A DNA stretch of 64,000 bases from Lachnospiraceae bacterium (GTDB taxonomy: Bacteria; Bacillota; Clostridia; Lachnospirales; Lachnospiraceae): positions 1 to 64,000 of the forward strand of contig JAFSDJ010000066.1 in the NCBI GenBank assembly GCA_017436305.1, written 5' to 3'. Position numbers and translations under genes: made by a program. This document shows positions 55,274-62,455 of the stretch, piece after piece. The notes under the pieces were generated by a model. The model was not told the DNA's origin, ran no database searches, and worked only from the letters and a program-made list of their open reading frames with translations. Every line of letters starts with the position of its first letter. Position 1 is the first letter of the stretch.

Positions 55274-56116
55274 TTATTTTCCCACAGGAGAAATAATAAT
55301 ATTCTCTGCCGAAATTCCTGTTTTTCGCTTTACAATATCTTCAATTTGGGCCCTTTGGGCATCCGTCAAATCACTTACAGCTACCATAACGTCTACGGTA
55401 TCACCACTAATGCTTACTACTACGTCATCAAACCCCTTTGCCTCCAATAAAATCTCAGCACTGCATTCTTTTTCTGCAATTTCCGTCATTTCAATCATAC
55501 TATCAATAGCCTGCTGTTTGGCACTGTCTGAAACATTGGTATTGTTAATGATTTCGAGAAGGGCCTCTTTATTTTTGGCTCTTGTCTGTTCCTTTGTTAA
55601 GTTAGCTGCTGCTAAGTTTGTTACAGGTGTGGTGCTGGTAAATACTGCTTCTCCCGGAATTTCGTCAGTAGTTTCCGTGGAAGCGGTTTCTGTGGCAGCC
55701 ACTTCACCGGAAGCCGTCTCTACTGCTGACATATCTTCAGCCTGTGTCTGTAAGGAAGCCGTATCCGTGCTCTTTTCTGCATTTGCACTCTCTCCCATGT
55801 TTTCTGCCGAAGCTTCATCTATGTAATCAGCAGAACTCATTTCAATATCATAGTCAAGGCTTTCAATTTCAGACAAATTTTCAATATCCTCGTCGGAAAT
55901 ATCATAAATTGTAGCACTGTCTTCTTTGGTAGAGGCACTGCTGTCCATAACTGCATTTGCTTCCTCAAACTGGGCCGAGGTTGTTACCATAATTTCATCA
56001 TCAATCTGCTTTCCGGTAAAATTTAAATAGCCTGCAATTGCAATCATTAATGCCAGTGCCGTAATCATAATCTGGTTTCGCTTCCATAGCTTTTTCACAT
56101 CATATTTTCCTTTCAT
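55274..56116 (-). CDS. spoIIIAH: stage III sporulation protein AH
   Basis: Mother-cell protein that meets forespore SpoIIQ to form the intercellular channel. 280 residues: membrane helix (about 15-33), an expanded acidic Ser/Thr/Ala/Glu-rich region (about 55-155), and the conserved C-terminal ring-building domain (about 165-280; TREQ-like KEQTRAKNKEALLEII, VDVMVAVSDLTDAQRAQIEDIVKRKTG). It is separated from spoIIIAG by 208 nt with a very long hairpin. ATG with GAGGAGACC. Confidence 0.92.
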   Translation of the reverse strand: MKGKYDVKKLWKRNQIMITALALMIAIAGYLNFTGKQIDDEIMVTTSAQFEEANAVMDSSASTKEDSATIYDISDEDIENLSEIESLDYDIEMSSADYIDEASAENMGESANAEKSTDTASLQTQAEDMSAVETASGEVAATETASTETTDEIPGEAVFTSTTPVTNLAAANLTKEQTRAKNKEALLEIINNTNVSDSAKQQAIDSMIEMTEIAEKECSAEILLEAKGFDDVVVSISGDTVDVMVAVSDLTDAQRAQIEDIVKRKTGISAENIIISPVGK

Positions 56117-56209
56117 TTTAGGTCTCCTCTCATCTTTACTACTTTCATTTTATGTAGGGAATTTAGGTTTTAGCACAGATTAGGAGATTTTTTCGAGGAT
56201 GCAAAACAC

Positions 56210-56311
56210 CCGGCTAGAATGAATACGGACAGCATGACTATTTTCTAAGCCTTGATAACGGATGTTATAGGATTGGAAAATAGTCATACTGCCTGTATTC
56301 ATTCTAACCGG
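56210..56311 (-). repeat. 102-nt hairpin between spoIIIAG and spoIIIAH
   Basis: Arms of 36 nt (56210-56245 and 56276-56311) pair with 32 exact matches; three of the four exceptions are G-U in the minus-strand RNA, so the sense transcript forms an almost unbroken helix. The 30-nt loop carries its own ATAAC/GTTAT hairpin. No U-run follows (GTGTTTTGCATCC), unlike a standard terminator. No target-site duplication or transposase is visible. Confidence 0.85.
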
Positions 56312-56324
56312 ACGGATTAATTCT

Positions 56325-57020
56325 TCACTTTTTATCCTCCCTCATTTTTACAACCTTCACCTTCTCTTTTTCAATATCAAACAACGCCGAAAGAGCTTCC
56401 TCTATGCTTCCCTTTACCTGACTATTTCCACCACCTTCTGCTACTACCACAACTCCTTTTACCAAAGGAGCAATTTTTTTTGTTACATAAGGGGTTTTAT
56501 TACCCTGGCTATCAGTTGTATAAACAGTTTCTTCGTCATTTTCCATATCGGAAATATTTCTGCTGCCCCCCTCTGAGTCAGATTCGATTGTGTTGGAACG
56601 ATTAATGGGGCTATCCTTTTCCACTACTAATTCGCCGGAATTTTCCATGGTAATTAAAACCTTTACTTTGCCTACTCCATCCATATATTTTAAAATATTT
56701 TCCACTTCTAAAGCCAAAGAATCCGCATAAATTTCACTTTCCTTATTTTCTTCGTCTGTTACTATACCGGTTCCCTCCGTGGTCTCCATAATTTCGGAAG
56801 ATTCACTCTCCCCATTCCCTGCCATTGCCCGTGAATTAAGTAAAGAATCCGTGATTCCTCTTTCCGTCTGTGTTTTCTCTTTTCCCACAGGCATACCAAT
56901 CACCACAAGCAAAAAGCCCCCTAAAATACAGATTGCCAGCCTGTCTTTCCCAATTTTATTCCATATATTCCCTGTTTCCTTCAAGCTAAAAAGGCTATTT
57001 GATCCGAATTGCTTCTTCAT
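56325..57020 (-). CDS. spoIIIAG: stage III sporulation protein AG
   Basis: Forms a large secretin-like ring of the SpoIIIA-SpoIIQ channel. 231 residues: one transmembrane helix (about 28-46), acidic linker, and the conserved domain with LENILKYMDGVGKVKVLITMENSGE and PLVKGVVVVAEGGGNSQVKGSIEEALSALFDI. The start overlaps spoIIIAF by 26 nt, with GGAG 10 nt upstream. Confidence 0.94.
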   Translation of the reverse strand: MKKQFGSNSLFSLKETGNIWNKIGKDRLAICILGGFLLVVIGMPVGKEKTQTERGITDSLLNSRAMAGNGESESSEIMETTEGTGIVTDEENKESEIYADSLALEVENILKYMDGVGKVKVLITMENSGELVVEKDSPINRSNTIESDSEGGSRNISDMENDEETVYTTDSQGNKTPYVTKKIAPLVKGVVVVAEGGGNSQVKGSIEEALSALFDIEKEKVKVVKMREDKK

Positions 57021-57552
57021 CCATCATAAGCTCCTTTGCAATGTTTTCGGTTAATTCCTTTGGCACTGTTTTTGTATTTTTTTCATTTATTAGAATTTTT
57101 TCAATTTCAATTCCATTTTTCACGGTTGTATTTTCTAATAAAGCAACAATTAATTTTTCTTCCTCTGCATCATAGGAAATCTCTTTTATGATGTAACCAT
57201 ATTGGGCTACAACCGGTTGGATTTTTTCTTGTATTTCCTCTTGCCCCAAGTACTTTCTTTCTGCAGTTTTTGAAACAGACTGATACTGTTGTTTTACCTG
57301 TTTCATTTCCTCCGTACTCATAACCAGTTTTAGCTGATTTTCAAATTCCTCTATGGTGTCCATGGAAAGCCATTCCTCCCCTTTAAACACCAGATTTCCA
57401 ATTGGAATAATTAAAATTGCCATACACAAAAATCCCGTAATCATCCCCATATATTTTTCATATTTTTTGGAAGGCAGAAAATGAAATAACAGTTGTGCAG
57501 CAATCATGAAAAAGCACACCTTTTCCACATAAAGATTGATTGTTTCTATCAT
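56995..57552 (-). CDS. spoIIIAF: stage III sporulation protein AF
   Basis: 185 residues; two N-terminal membrane helices (about 10-30 and 38-58) and a soluble C-terminal ring-building domain with YIIKEISYDAEEEKLIV. The ATG at 57552 is preceded by GGAGGAATGTA and overlaps the spoIIIAE stop by one base; a longer frame upstream would lie inside spoIIIAE. Confidence 0.93.
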   Translation of the reverse strand: MIETINLYVEKVCFFMIAAQLLFHFLPSKKYEKYMGMITGFLCMAILIIPIGNLVFKGEEWLSMDTIEEFENQLKLVMSTEEMKQVKQQYQSVSKTAERKYLGQEEIQEKIQPVVAQYGYIIKEISYDAEEEKLIVALLENTTVKNGIEIEKILINEKNTKTVPKELTENIAKELMMDEEAIRIK

Positions 57553-58610
57553 TACATTCCTCCAAAGGTAACACCTGCAATAAGCGCTATGGAAATAAAA
57601 AACATCACCATAGTACAAAGGGTAATCTGAAACATATGAAAGGTGCCATTTCCCATCTGGTCAATAAACTGCACCTGCTTTTTTTCACCGAATATTCCAA
57701 CTAAAGCACCTGCCAGCTTCAAAGCACCCCCAATACAAAAAAGCTTCATAAGTGGAAATAAACAAATAACAATAAGAATAATCAATGCCACTACTCCAAT
57801 GCTGTTTTTTATTAAAAGTGCCGAACCGAAAAACACCTCTGTCATAGAATCACTAACATCTCCAAGTCCCGGTATCATTCCAACGGATTTTTGTACAAGC
57901 TTTGTATTAAAATTGTCAATGGCAGGCGTTAGCATAGAGTGAATCATACTGCTGCCTATAGTAAGAAAGGAAGCCGCCTTTATCCCTCCCTTTATAACTT
58001 TATCTAAAAGCTTTATAATTCCTTCAAACCGTTTATTTCCCGAAACTCCATTCATAACAGTTAAAAATGCATAACACTGGCAAAGGGGAATGAATATGGA
58101 AACTAACACACATTCCACTCCATAAATAATAAAAAATGCCAGCTGATAATAGCTGTAGGCAGTTACGGTTCCTGCCAAAAAGCACATGCTTAGGCTGTAT
58201 GCCGGTATAAAAACCTTCATAAAATCCACAATTTTCCCGGTTGCATCCATGGCAATCTCTATAGATAGATTAAAACTTTTAAACAAAATAATAGCTAATA
58301 ATAGCAATATGAAATATCCGGCAAATTCTGTTACCTGTTTATTTTCTAAAAGCTCCGTTACATTAGTAAGCAGTGCTCCAAATATTCCGATTGCCAACAC
58401 AGCCAGAAAAATATTTTTGCTTTCTAAAAATCCCTGACTTAAGGCATTTTTTACTGCCTCCCATAAATAGGATATGCTAAATTCCATATCTCCCTTCATG
58501 ATTTTATCAAGCATGTCCTGAAAGGTAATGGCGCCTGATGGGAAAATATCAGAAAGCAGGTCATTTATGTAAGAAAAATCAATTTGTTCTAATAATCCGG
58601 TCTCATCCAC
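57552..58610 (-). CDS. spoIIIAE: stage III sporulation protein AE
   Basis: Multi-pass membrane protein of 352 residues with about eight helices; family blocks are IFGALLTNVTELLENK, FIPAYSLSMCFLAGTVTAYSYYQ, and SVGMIPGLGDVSDSMTEVFFGSALLIKNSIG. Start codon is GTG, preceded by GGAGGATAAGTT. The gene begins 3 nt after spoIIIAD. Confidence 0.94.
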   Translation of the reverse strand: MDETGLLEQIDFSYINDLLSDIFPSGAITFQDMLDKIMKGDMEFSISYLWEAVKNALSQGFLESKNIFLAVLAIGIFGALLTNVTELLENKQVTEFAGYFILLLLAIILFKSFNLSIEIAMDATGKIVDFMKVFIPAYSLSMCFLAGTVTAYSYYQLAFFIIYGVECVLVSIFIPLCQCYAFLTVMNGVSGNKRFEGIIKLLDKVIKGGIKAASFLTIGSSMIHSMLTPAIDNFNTKLVQKSVGMIPGLGDVSDSMTEVFFGSALLIKNSIGVVALIILIVICLFPLMKLFCIGGALKLAGALVGIFGEKKQVQFIDQMGNGTFHMFQITLCTMVMFFISIALIAGVTFGGM

Positions 58611-58613
58611 AAC

Positions 58614-59000
58614 TTATCCTCCATATTCCTTTAGGGTTTCCATTAAAGTAAGCAAAATAGGAAGCCCCAGCATTAAGACAGACAATTTTCCACCAAGTTC
58701 TATCTGACCGGCAATGGCACCACAGCCTGCGTCTTTGCATAGATTGGAGCAAAACTCACAAATATAGGCAATTCCAATTACCTTCATTAATATATTTAAA
58801 TAGCTTCGGTACTCACCTACATAGGAATAAAATTCCTCCAACACTTTTGTAATATTTAGAAAATATGATAACACCATAGTTAGTATACAAAGGCTTGTAC
58901 CTAATATAATATAAAAGCCAAATTCCGGTCTGCTTTGTCTGATTTGAATGACTAAAAGTACTGCTGCCACTCCTAAAAACCCAATTTTTACAATATCCAT
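58614..59000 (-). CDS. spoIIIAD: stage III sporulation protein AD
   Basis: 128 residues with about four helices; matches the AD family with KVIGIAYICEFCSNLCKDAGCGAIAGQIELGGKLSVLMLGLPILLTLMETL-type C-terminal half (key residues CSNLCKDAG and ELGGK). ATG preceded by GGAGAGAACGG. Confidence 0.94.
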   Translation of the reverse strand: MDIVKIGFLGVAAVLLVIQIRQSRPEFGFYIILGTSLCILTMVLSYFLNITKVLEEFYSYVGEYRSYLNILMKVIGIAYICEFCSNLCKDAGCGAIAGQIELGGKLSVLMLGLPILLTLMETLKEYGG

Positions 59001-59011
59001 TCCGTTCTCTC

Positions 59012-59206
59012 CTATAACTGAAACAAGGTCTGCATAGTTTCAAATAAATCATAAACATAAGGCACTACCCAGGACATAACAATAATCAACCCTGCTAACC
59101 CTAATAAAAAAGCATGTTCTTCTCTTCCACTATGCTTTAAAACCTGTCCTAATATAGTTACTAAAATTCCAACAGCCGCAATTTTAAAAATAATTCCTAT
59201 GCTCAT
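59012..59206 (-). CDS. spoIIIAC: stage III sporulation protein AC
   Basis: 64 residues, two helices, with the family pattern FKIAAVGILVTILGQVLKHSGREEHAFLLGLAG. ATG at 59206 follows AAAGGGGATAAG; an upstream in-frame ATG overlaps spoIIIAB and adds 20 unrelated residues. Confidence 0.94.
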   Translation of the reverse strand: MSIGIIFKIAAVGILVTILGQVLKHSGREEHAFLLGLAGLIIVMSWVVPYVYDLFETMQTLFQL

Positions 59207-59232
59207 CTTATCCCCTTTTTCAATCCGGCATT

Positions 59233-59745
59233 TTACCAAAGTATGACAATCATTAAAATTCCACACATAACGCCTAATGTCTGATATAACTTACACTTCT
59301 CTTTTTTCTGTTCCAAAAGTTCTTTTAATGTTTCCTCTACCCTCTGTTTATAATCGATTAATGCACCAAACTGACCTTCCACAGTGCCAAAGCCTGTCTG
59401 CTTCATAGCCCCCCTAAACTGTAAAAAATCGGCTTCTTCCATATCTTCCCGTAAGATTTCACTTTTTTCCTGCCAGATTTCCTCTAAGGCTGCACCAGTC
59501 TGTTTTTCTGATTCTTCATAAAGCTCTCTTAAAAACTGCTTCCACTTTCCATCAAATCTTGTACCTGTATGAAAAAAAGCTTCCGGCAGGGTATCTTTTT
59601 CTGTTCTGATCCGGTCACATATAAAAGTAAGCATCTTCTTAATTCTTTCTAAAATCAATATTCTCTGCTTATAATCCTCAGCAAATGCCATGCCCAGTCC
59701 GCTGCTTCCTATAAACAGCAGTAAAAATCCCAGATATTTCACCAT
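59233..59745 (-). CDS. spoIIIAB: stage III sporulation protein AB
   Basis: 170 residues: N-terminal hydrophobic segment, mostly helical body (RILILERIKKMLTFICDRIRTEKDTLPEAF) and a C-terminal hydrophobic anchor. Family pattern DFLQFRGAMKQTGFGTVEGQ-like block fits AB (positions about 105-125). Overlaps spoIIIAA by 7 nt. Confidence 0.92.
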   Translation of the reverse strand: MVKYLGFLLLFIGSSGLGMAFAEDYKQRILILERIKKMLTFICDRIRTEKDTLPEAFFHTGTRFDGKWKQFLRELYEESEKQTGAALEEIWQEKSEILREDMEEADFLQFRGAMKQTGFGTVEGQFGALIDYKQRVEETLKELLEQKKEKCKLYQTLGVMCGILMIVILW

Positions 59746-60692
59746 GAACGCCCCTTTTCATCATAAATTTGAAGTACAGGCTCTTTGCTTTCATTTCTTT
59801 TTAGCACAACGAACCGCTGAAAGCATTTCTCTGCTAAAAGCTCTTTTAAAAAGCTTTTTTGGTGGATTTCCTCTAAGCTTTCTCCATGAATGGTTACTAA
59901 CACCTGACAGCCACAGTGGATTACTTTTTTTAAAGCTTTTACATCTTCTACTGTGCCAAGTTCATCAATAGCCACTACCTTTGGTGCCATGGAGCGAATA
60001 AGCATCATCATTCCGTGAACTTTCGGACATCTGTCTAACACATCTGTACGGATGCCAATTTTATTTTGAGGCTCTCCCATAAAGCAACCTGCAATCTCGC
60101 TTCTTTCATCTACTACACCAACCGTCTGTCCTAATGACCACTTGTTTCCGTCTGAAATTTCCCTGATTAAATCCCGAAGTAGTGTGGTCTTTCCAAGTCC
60201 CGGCGGGGATATGATTAAAGTATTGTAAACCTCTCTTCTCTGATACACCTCTCCCTTTTTATACAAAAATGGAATCACTGGTTTTGCTGCACCGATTACT
60301 TCATGCGAAAGGCGAATGTTCAAAAAACGAATATTTTTTATAGATTCTATGCATTCCCCTTCTAATACAATTTCTCCGGCGACTCCTATCCGGTGTCCCC
60401 CTGCTACTGTTAAAAACCCCTGCTTTAACTGTTCCTTATAGGCATAAGGGGAGTATTTGCATATGTAACTTATAATATCCTGGATTTCTTCCTTGGTAAA
60501 AGAAATACCTTTCCTTTTTTCCTCCGTAACATGCCCCAATCCGTCTATGTAATACTCTTTATCCTTTATGTTTAAAATAACAGGACTTCCAATTCTTATT
60601 CGAATTTCCCTTAAGTTCTCCATCTGCCCTGCCGCCTGTTCAAATAACTTTCGAATGGGCATAGGAAATAATTGTAATAATGTTTCGTCCAT
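59739..60692 (-). CDS. spoIIIAA: stage III sporulation protein AA (ATPase)
   Basis: Secretion-type ATPase that powers the mother-cell channel. 317 residues with Walker A PPGLGKTTLLRDLI at about 163-176, DERSEIAGCFMGEPQNKIG, Walker B-like KVVAIDELGTVED, and the YICKYSPYAYKEQLKQGFLTV N-domain block. First gene of spoIIIAA-AH; start ATG with AGAGGTGAC. The likely sigma-E promoter lies about 20 nt upstream. Confidence 0.95.
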   Translation of the reverse strand: MDETLLQLFPMPIRKLFEQAAGQMENLREIRIRIGSPVILNIKDKEYYIDGLGHVTEEKRKGISFTKEEIQDIISYICKYSPYAYKEQLKQGFLTVAGGHRIGVAGEIVLEGECIESIKNIRFLNIRLSHEVIGAAKPVIPFLYKKGEVYQRREVYNTLIISPPGLGKTTLLRDLIREISDGNKWSLGQTVGVVDERSEIAGCFMGEPQNKIGIRTDVLDRCPKVHGMMMLIRSMAPKVVAIDELGTVEDVKALKKVIHCGCQVLVTIHGESLEEIHQKSFLKELLAEKCFQRFVVLKRNESKEPVLQIYDEKGRSW

Positions 60693-60712
60693 AGTCTGTC
60701 ACCTCTTATCTC

Positions 60713-60741
60713 AATATATGAAAACTTGTACAACTTATGAC
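60713..60741 (-). promoter_or_regulatory. sigma-E-like promoter of spoIIIA
   Basis: On the minus strand GTCATAAG (60734-60741) and CATATATT (60713-60720) separated by 13 nt resemble the sigma-E pattern (GTCATATT and CATACAAT). Six of eight -10 positions agree. In Bacillus the spoIIIA operon is sigma-E dependent. Confidence 0.45.
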
Positions 60742-60856
60742 TACTATTTTTAGAGTTTTTATACTGTATTTTTTTGAAAAAGATGGAGTTTTTTAGAAAA
60801 GTCGAAATTTGTTCATATTGTATAGCAAAAAATACAAGAAAAATTAGAAAAAACAC
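60742..60856. other. A/T-rich spacer before spoIIIAA
   Basis: Only A/T-rich DNA with A-tracts is visible here. The plus-strand frame through it (Lys, Ile, Tyr-rich) has no ribosome binding site and runs through hairpins, so I do not call it. Confidence 0.5.
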
Positions 60857-60884
60857 TGGACAATCGAAAAAAAAATGGTATTAT
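60857..60884 (+). promoter_or_regulatory. promoter of the small RNA candidate (TGGACA-16-TATTAT)
   Basis: -35 TGGACA (60857-60862) and -10 TATTAT (60879-60884), 16-nt spacer filled with A-tract. A start near 60891 would fall directly at the first hairpin. Confidence 0.5.
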
Positions 60885-60890
60885 ATAGTT

Positions 60891-61000
60891 ATAAGAAACA
60901 GAATAACTGTTTCTTACGATTTATATCATTTTTGTTATAAATCCCTTTATACAATTTTCCCTTATATAAATAGGTCAGTTTTTAACTGTCCTATTTTTTT
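60891..61000 (+). ncRNA. small RNA candidate with three hairpins
   Basis: Opposite to the surrounding genes, a plus-strand unit of about 110 nt has a promoter followed by three perfect or near-perfect hairpins: 60892-60916 (10-bp stem), 60918-60943 (8-bp stem), and a terminator hairpin 60969-60995 with a U-run. No ribosome binding site or credible frame is present, and no plus-strand gene follows. No known RNA family was recognised. Confidence 0.5.
60969..61000 (+). terminator. terminator of the small RNA candidate
   Basis: AATAGG-t-CAGTT pairs with AACTG-t-CCTATT (11 pairs, one U-U mismatch, UUU loop), followed by TTTTT and G. The U-run is only on the plus strand side, so it ends a plus-strand transcript. 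Confidence 0.75.
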
Positions 61001-61025
61001 GTTATAACAACAAGGTAACTGGCAA

Positions 61026-61058
61026 AATAAAAGAGACTGTCAAAAAACAGTCTCTTTT
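61026..61058 (-). terminator. terminator of the FN3 protein gene
   Basis: Perfect 11-bp stem AAAAGAGACTG (61029-61039) with CAGTCTCTTTT (61048-61058), 8-nt loop; on the minus strand followed by ATTTTGCC after the stem's T-run. The stem is almost the same as that of the rny terminator. Confidence 0.85.
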
Positions 61059-61071
61059 GTATTTTACATTC

Positions 61072-62310
61072 TTAATTGCTAAATCCCGGATCACTTGCAA
61101 TAGAAGTCGATTTTTTGCTCTTAATTTTCTTCGTTGCTTTTACGCAGAAGTAAACTCTCTTATTGGAAGCAACCTTTGTTTCGCCAATTGCAGTAGTTGT
61201 AAAGGATGTATCCTTAGAACCTGCTTCACCAATTTTTGTCATGCTGGTAACATCCGGATAAGCTCCTGCATAAATATCATAACCTGCAGCACCTGTTACA
61301 GGAGTCCAGCTGATTACTGCCTTTTCATCTTCCTGAGTTACACCGGTAATCTGCGGTTGCATTAACGCTGCACCTACTTTAGACCATGCACCATATTTCT
61401 TCTTACCATCTACTGTAATATATGGACGAACTTTAATCTTATAGAAATACTTGCTGGAAGCTTTTGTGTATGTATAATATGTCTTCTTTGTATTAAGTGA
61501 TTTTACAAGCTTTCCTTTGTTGTTATAAATTTTCACCTGATAACCATCAACAAGCTTGTTGGAAGATGTCCATGTAAAGTCAATGGACTTGGTTCCTCTT
61601 TCCCAACTGCTCTCTCCTGAAACAGTTACTGATTTAGGAGTAGTCTTTACAGTACCATAGCTTTCCATACCAAGTGCTGAATATTTCTGTGCTGTCATTC
61701 TGACTGGTACAACCTTTACATAATATGCACTTCCCTGCTTTTTACCTTTTACAGTTAGTGTACGACCTGTCATACGAACAACAAATTTAGCATTGCTGTA
61801 CGAAGTGCCAACGTATACATCATAGCAGTTAGCCCCATTTGCTTCCGGCCATGAAAAAGTAACACTTGTCTTGGTTGCACCTGTCTGGGTAATACCGGTA
61901 ACACTGTAAGGAATTGTAGCTACTTCAATGGCCTCTGACCATGCACCATCAACGGTGTATTTTTTAAGTGTGGCATCATAGTACATTGCTTTAATACGTA
62001 CATACCAGCTTGTTCCTCTTTCCATACCAATTAAGGTAGCTGCAGTTACATCAGAGCCTACATAGCCTTTATCTACCCATACTTTATTGTCCTTGGAACA
62101 TTGAACAATATATCTGTTAAAATTGTTAGCAGAATCTGCCGGTGCTTTCCAGCTGATGCTTACTTTTGTTGCTGCTGCTGCTGTCTGCTTTAATTCTGTT
62201 GGCTGTGTGTTGGCTGCCGATGCATCCATTTTAACGCACATTACCAGTACGCATGCCAAAAGCAATCCAAACAGCGGAGTCATTTTGTTGGAAACACGAA
62301 TCTTTTTCAT
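61072..62310 (-). CDS. secreted fibronectin type III repeat protein
   Basis: Predicted secreted protein of 412 residues: signal peptide to about 33 (ending ASA), then about four FN3 domains starting near 35, 130, 225 and 315. Typical markers are VSISWKAPADSANNFNRYIVQCS, RGTSWYVRIKAMY, VTFSWPEANGANCYDVYVG, YYKIKVRPY-like FYKIKVRPYITVDGKKKYGAWS, and VISWTPVTGAAGYDIYAG. Basic, rich in Lys, Thr and Tyr, similar in style to the C-terminal module of the C1 protease. No enzymatic domain or sortase motif is seen. Own promoter and terminator. Confidence 0.88.
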   Translation of the reverse strand: MKKIRVSNKMTPLFGLLLACVLVMCVKMDASAANTQPTELKQTAAAATKVSISWKAPADSANNFNRYIVQCSKDNKVWVDKGYVGSDVTAATLIGMERGTSWYVRIKAMYYDATLKKYTVDGAWSEAIEVATIPYSVTGITQTGATKTSVTFSWPEANGANCYDVYVGTSYSNAKFVVRMTGRTLTVKGKKQGSAYYVKVVPVRMTAQKYSALGMESYGTVKTTPKSVTVSGESSWERGTKSIDFTWTSSNKLVDGYQVKIYNNKGKLVKSLNTKKTYYTYTKASSKYFYKIKVRPYITVDGKKKYGAWSKVGAALMQPQITGVTQEDEKAVISWTPVTGAAGYDIYAGAYPDVTSMTKIGEAGSKDTSFTTTAIGETKVASNKRVYFCVKATKKIKSKKSTSIASDPGFSN

Positions 62311-62361
62311 GAAATTTCCCCCTTATTATTATTTTAGTCAGACTATCAGTCTGCTATTTTT

Positions 62362-62390
62362 ATTTTAGCTTGTACACCCCTAATTGACAA
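62362..62390 (-). promoter_or_regulatory. promoter of the FN3 protein gene (TTGTCA-17-TAAAAT)
   Basis: -35 TTGTCA (62385-62390) and -10 TAAAAT (62362-62367), spacer 17 nt. A short palindrome CAGACTATCAGTCTG (62339-62353) lies near the expected transcription start and could be an operator or a 5' stabilising hairpin. Confidence 0.65.
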
Positions 62391-62455
62391 GAACTTTTTT
62401 ACAAATTGTACCCTTCCATTTCTTAAACTTATCTTAATCTGAAATTACATAAAAA

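Noticed and set aside
60774..61007. 77-codon plus-strand frame upstream of spoIIIAA
   Set aside because: Lys/Ile/Tyr-rich, no ribosome binding site, and it runs through three hairpins and a terminator, which are better explained as a small RNA.
23607..61058. The similar AAGAGACTG/CAGTCTCTT stems at 23607-23633 and 61029-61058 as a dispersed mobile repeat
   Set aside because: Only the terminator stems are alike; the loops and flanks differ, so convergent terminator composition is enough.
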